Below are positions 61,599 through 64,000 of a stretch of DNA of 64,000 bases, piece after piece. The notes under the pieces are model-generated. The model searched no databases. It had not been told where the DNA came from and saw nothing but the letters and a program-made list of their open reading frames with translations. The first letter of the stretch is position 1, and every line of letters begins with the position of its first letter. Made by a program: the position numbers and the translations under genes. Source of the stretch: Pseudomonas spelaei (GTDB lineage Bacteria > Pseudomonadota > Gammaproteobacteria > Pseudomonadales > Pseudomonadaceae); contig NZ_WNNK01000009.1 of NCBI RefSeq assembly GCF_009724245.1, positions 62,001 through 126,000 on the forward strand, in the 5' to 3' direction.

Positions 61599-62719
61599 TA
61601 TTCCTCCCTCTGCCGAGTGGTTGCCGGCGCCGCCGCCGGTGGTTTGGTGGCGGCAGGAGCCACAGGTGGCTTGGCGGCAGCCGGAGTTGCAGGCTTGACG
61701 GGGCGCGCACTGTGGGCAACAGGCTTGGCAGGTGTGGCAACCGGTGCGGCAGGTGCGGCAGGCGCTGCCGGTACCGCAGCGGGTGCAGCGGCTGGAGCCG
61801 GTTTCGGCACGGTTGCCGGAATAATCGGTGTGGTGCCGTTTTGCTTGTCTTCCGCTTCCTGGGCCTGGGCGGCTTCGTTAGCGCGTTCTTCCGGGGTGCG
61901 GTTGTCGCTGAACACTAGCAGCAGATAACGACTGCGGTTCAAGGCGGCGGTCGGCACGGCACGGACAATGGCGAATGGCTGGCCGGAATCGTGAATCACC
62001 TCCTTGACCGTCGCCACTGGGTAACCTGCCGGGAAGCGCTGACCCAGGCCGGAGCTGACCAACAGGTCGCCTTCCTTGATATCAGCGGTGTCCGCTACAT
62101 GACGCAGTTCCAGGCGTTCAGGGTTACCGGTGCCGCTGGCAATCGCCCGCAAACCATTACGGTTGACCTGCACCGGAATGCTGTGGGTGGTGTCGGTGAG
62201 CAACAGGACGCGGGAGGTATACGGCATCAACTCCACCACTTGGCCCATCAGGCCACGGGCATCGAGCACCGGCTGGCCAAGGACCACACCGTCGCGCTCA
62301 CCCTTGTTGATGATGATGCGATGCGTGAAGGGGTTCGGGTCCATGCCGATCAACTCGGCCACTTCGACCTTCTCGTTGACCAACGCGGAAGAATTGAGCA
62401 ACTCGCGTAGCCGAACGTTCTGCTCGGTCAGGGCCGCCAGCTTTTGCATACGCCCCTGCAACAGCAGGTTTTCGGTCTTGAGTTTTTCGTTTTCGGCGAC
62501 CAGCTCGGTACGGCTGCCAAACTGGCTGGCCACACCTTGCCATAGCCGTTGCGGCAGGTCAGTGATCCAGTAGGACTGCATCAGCACCAGCGACATCTGG
62601 CTACGCACTGGCTTGAGCAGTGTGAAGCGGGCATCGACCACCATCAGCGCGACCGATAGCACGACCAGCACCAACAGGCGCACGCCCAATGAGGGGCCTT
62701 TGGCGAAAAGCGGTTTAAT
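61598..62719 (-). CDS. mreC: Rod shape-determining protein MreC, probable ATT start
   Basis: MreC is a bitopic periplasmic protein linking MreB/MreD to peptidoglycan synthases. The product is 363 aa from TTG 62689, or 373 aa from ATT 62719 (MIKPLFAKGPSLGVRLLVLV). GGGAGGAG lies 6 bases before the ATT, while the TTG has only a weak AAGG; no ATG or GTG exists between. I prefer the ATT. An N-terminal helix (LLVLVVLSVALMVV), a coiled coil (LVAENEKLKTENLLLQGRM) and the double beta-barrel domain follow. The last 90-odd residues are Ala/Pro/Lys-rich and look disordered. Confidence 0.9.
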   Translation of the reverse strand: MKPLFAKGPSLGVRLLVLVVLSVALMVVDARFTLLKPVRSQMSLVLMQSYWITDLPQRLWQGVASQFGSRTELVAENEKLKTENLLLQGRMQKLAALTEQNVRLRELLNSSALVNEKVEVAELIGMDPNPFTHRIIINKGERDGVVLGQPVLDARGLMGQVVELMPYTSRVLLLTDTTHSIPVQVNRNGLRAIASGTGNPERLELRHVADTADIKEGDLLVSSGLGQRFPAGYPVATVKEVIHDSGQPFAIVRAVPTAALNRSRYLLLVFSDNRTPEERANEAAQAQEAEDKQNGTTPIIPATVPKPAPAAAPAAVPAAPAAPAAPVATPAKPVAHSARPVKPATPAAAKPPVAPAATKPPAAAPATTRQREE

Positions 62720-62803
62720 AAGCCGCTCCTCCCAGGCAAATGTTTTCTTTATTCATACGGCATCAAACCGGCCTGGATGCAGATTGAAGAAGATAAACGC
62801 CAA

Positions 62804-62829
62804 CAGGCAGCACTGCAAAGTGCTGCCTG
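62804..62829 (-). other. Intra-operon hairpin between mreB and mreC
   Basis: A perfect 11-base stem (CAGGCAGCACT/AGTGCTGCCTG) with a GCAA tetraloop lies 30 bases past the mreB stop codon. No full U-tract follows on the minus strand. Such a stem could attenuate read-through or protect mreB mRNA 3' ends, giving MreB in excess over MreC and MreD. The role is inferred. Confidence 0.6.
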
Positions 62830-62859
62830 CGAGCGAAACATGGGCGAACCAGCAACATC

Positions 62860-63909
<1,050 letters not shown>

Positions 63910-64000
63910 CTAGGCAACGCGTGGGTAAAAAAGTGCGGCAAACTCTAACAACGACAGGGATTTTGGGCAAGGCGCCAATATGTTAAATTGACCGACTTTC

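Overview
The window looks like chromosomal core DNA of a Pseudomonas of the fluorescens group. The evidence is high GC with strong third-position GC/C bias, Pseudomonas-type gene orders (mqo - PA4642-like - WbuC cupin - hpt / upp - uraA; fagA - fumC - orfX - sodA; mreBCD - maf - rng - yhdP - nit - tldD), GTGGGAGC-type REP palindromes between genes, and an AlkK/DUF1302/DUF1329/LuxR locus like that of P. putida. Species cannot be fixed from the sequence alone. I see no insertion sequence, prophage, tRNA, rRNA or CRISPR array. The only structured RNAs seen are RNase P RNA and a Mn-sensing leader.

Layout. 1-1.9 kb: start of the division/cell-wall cluster (rsmH, mraZ with a visible MraZ operator) and rnpB, all on the minus strand. 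1.95-6.5 kb: rsmI diverges from lpoA-yraN-gmhA/diaA-dolP, an envelope and replication-linked set ending in a perfect bidirectional terminator. 6.5-8.2 kb: OmpA-family lipoprotein and a glyoxalase-II-like hydrolase. 8.2-16.6 kb: minus-strand fatty-acid-linked locus (MalT-like LuxR regulator, DUF1329, DUF1302 outer-membrane protein, medium-chain acyl-CoA synthetase) with a CRP/Vfr-like site. 16.8-19.6 kb: hydroxyacid dehydrogenase, rsmC, and a yybP-ykoY-type riboswitch in front of an Mn exporter. 19.8-25 kb: accessory housekeeping genes (M48 protease, SRAP-family protein, small cysteine-rich and DUF2007 proteins, acyltransferase, YajG and three small unknown proteins). 25.7-31.2 kb: mqo and purine/pyrimidine salvage (hpt, upp, uraA).

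31.3-36.2 kb: minus-strand ibaG-murA-hisG-hisD-hisC. 36.3-39.3 kb: mlaFEDCB phospholipid transport. 39.6-46.6 kb: a plus-strand run for LPS synthesis and export, nitrogen control and PTS-Ntr (kdsD, kdsC, lptC, lptA, lptB, rpoN, hpf, ptsN, rapZ, npr). 46.7-50.5 kb: ZIP transporter and the Fur-type sodA-orfX-fumC-fagA operon, which swaps iron-dependent enzymes for iron-independent ones. 50.6-54.1 kb: pmbA/tldD protease pair with darP between them. 54.1-64 kb: nitrilase-family hydrolase, yhdP, rng, maf and mreDCB, transcribed leftward from mreB.

Most genes form one theme: building the cell envelope (MurA, MreBCD, LpoA, Mla, Lpt, KDO enzymes, YhdP, DolP) alongside nitrogen, iron and manganese control. 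No wholly new multi-gene system is evident. The most unusual observations are an SRAP-family protein lacking two of the four known active-site residues, a DiaA-like protein that keeps GmhA catalytic residues, a probable ATT start for mreC, mutually exclusive stems in the Mn leader, and an uncharacterised 730-bp stretch in front of mqo with possible decayed small ORFs. All family assignments rest on reading the sequence and recalled family features; no search was run.
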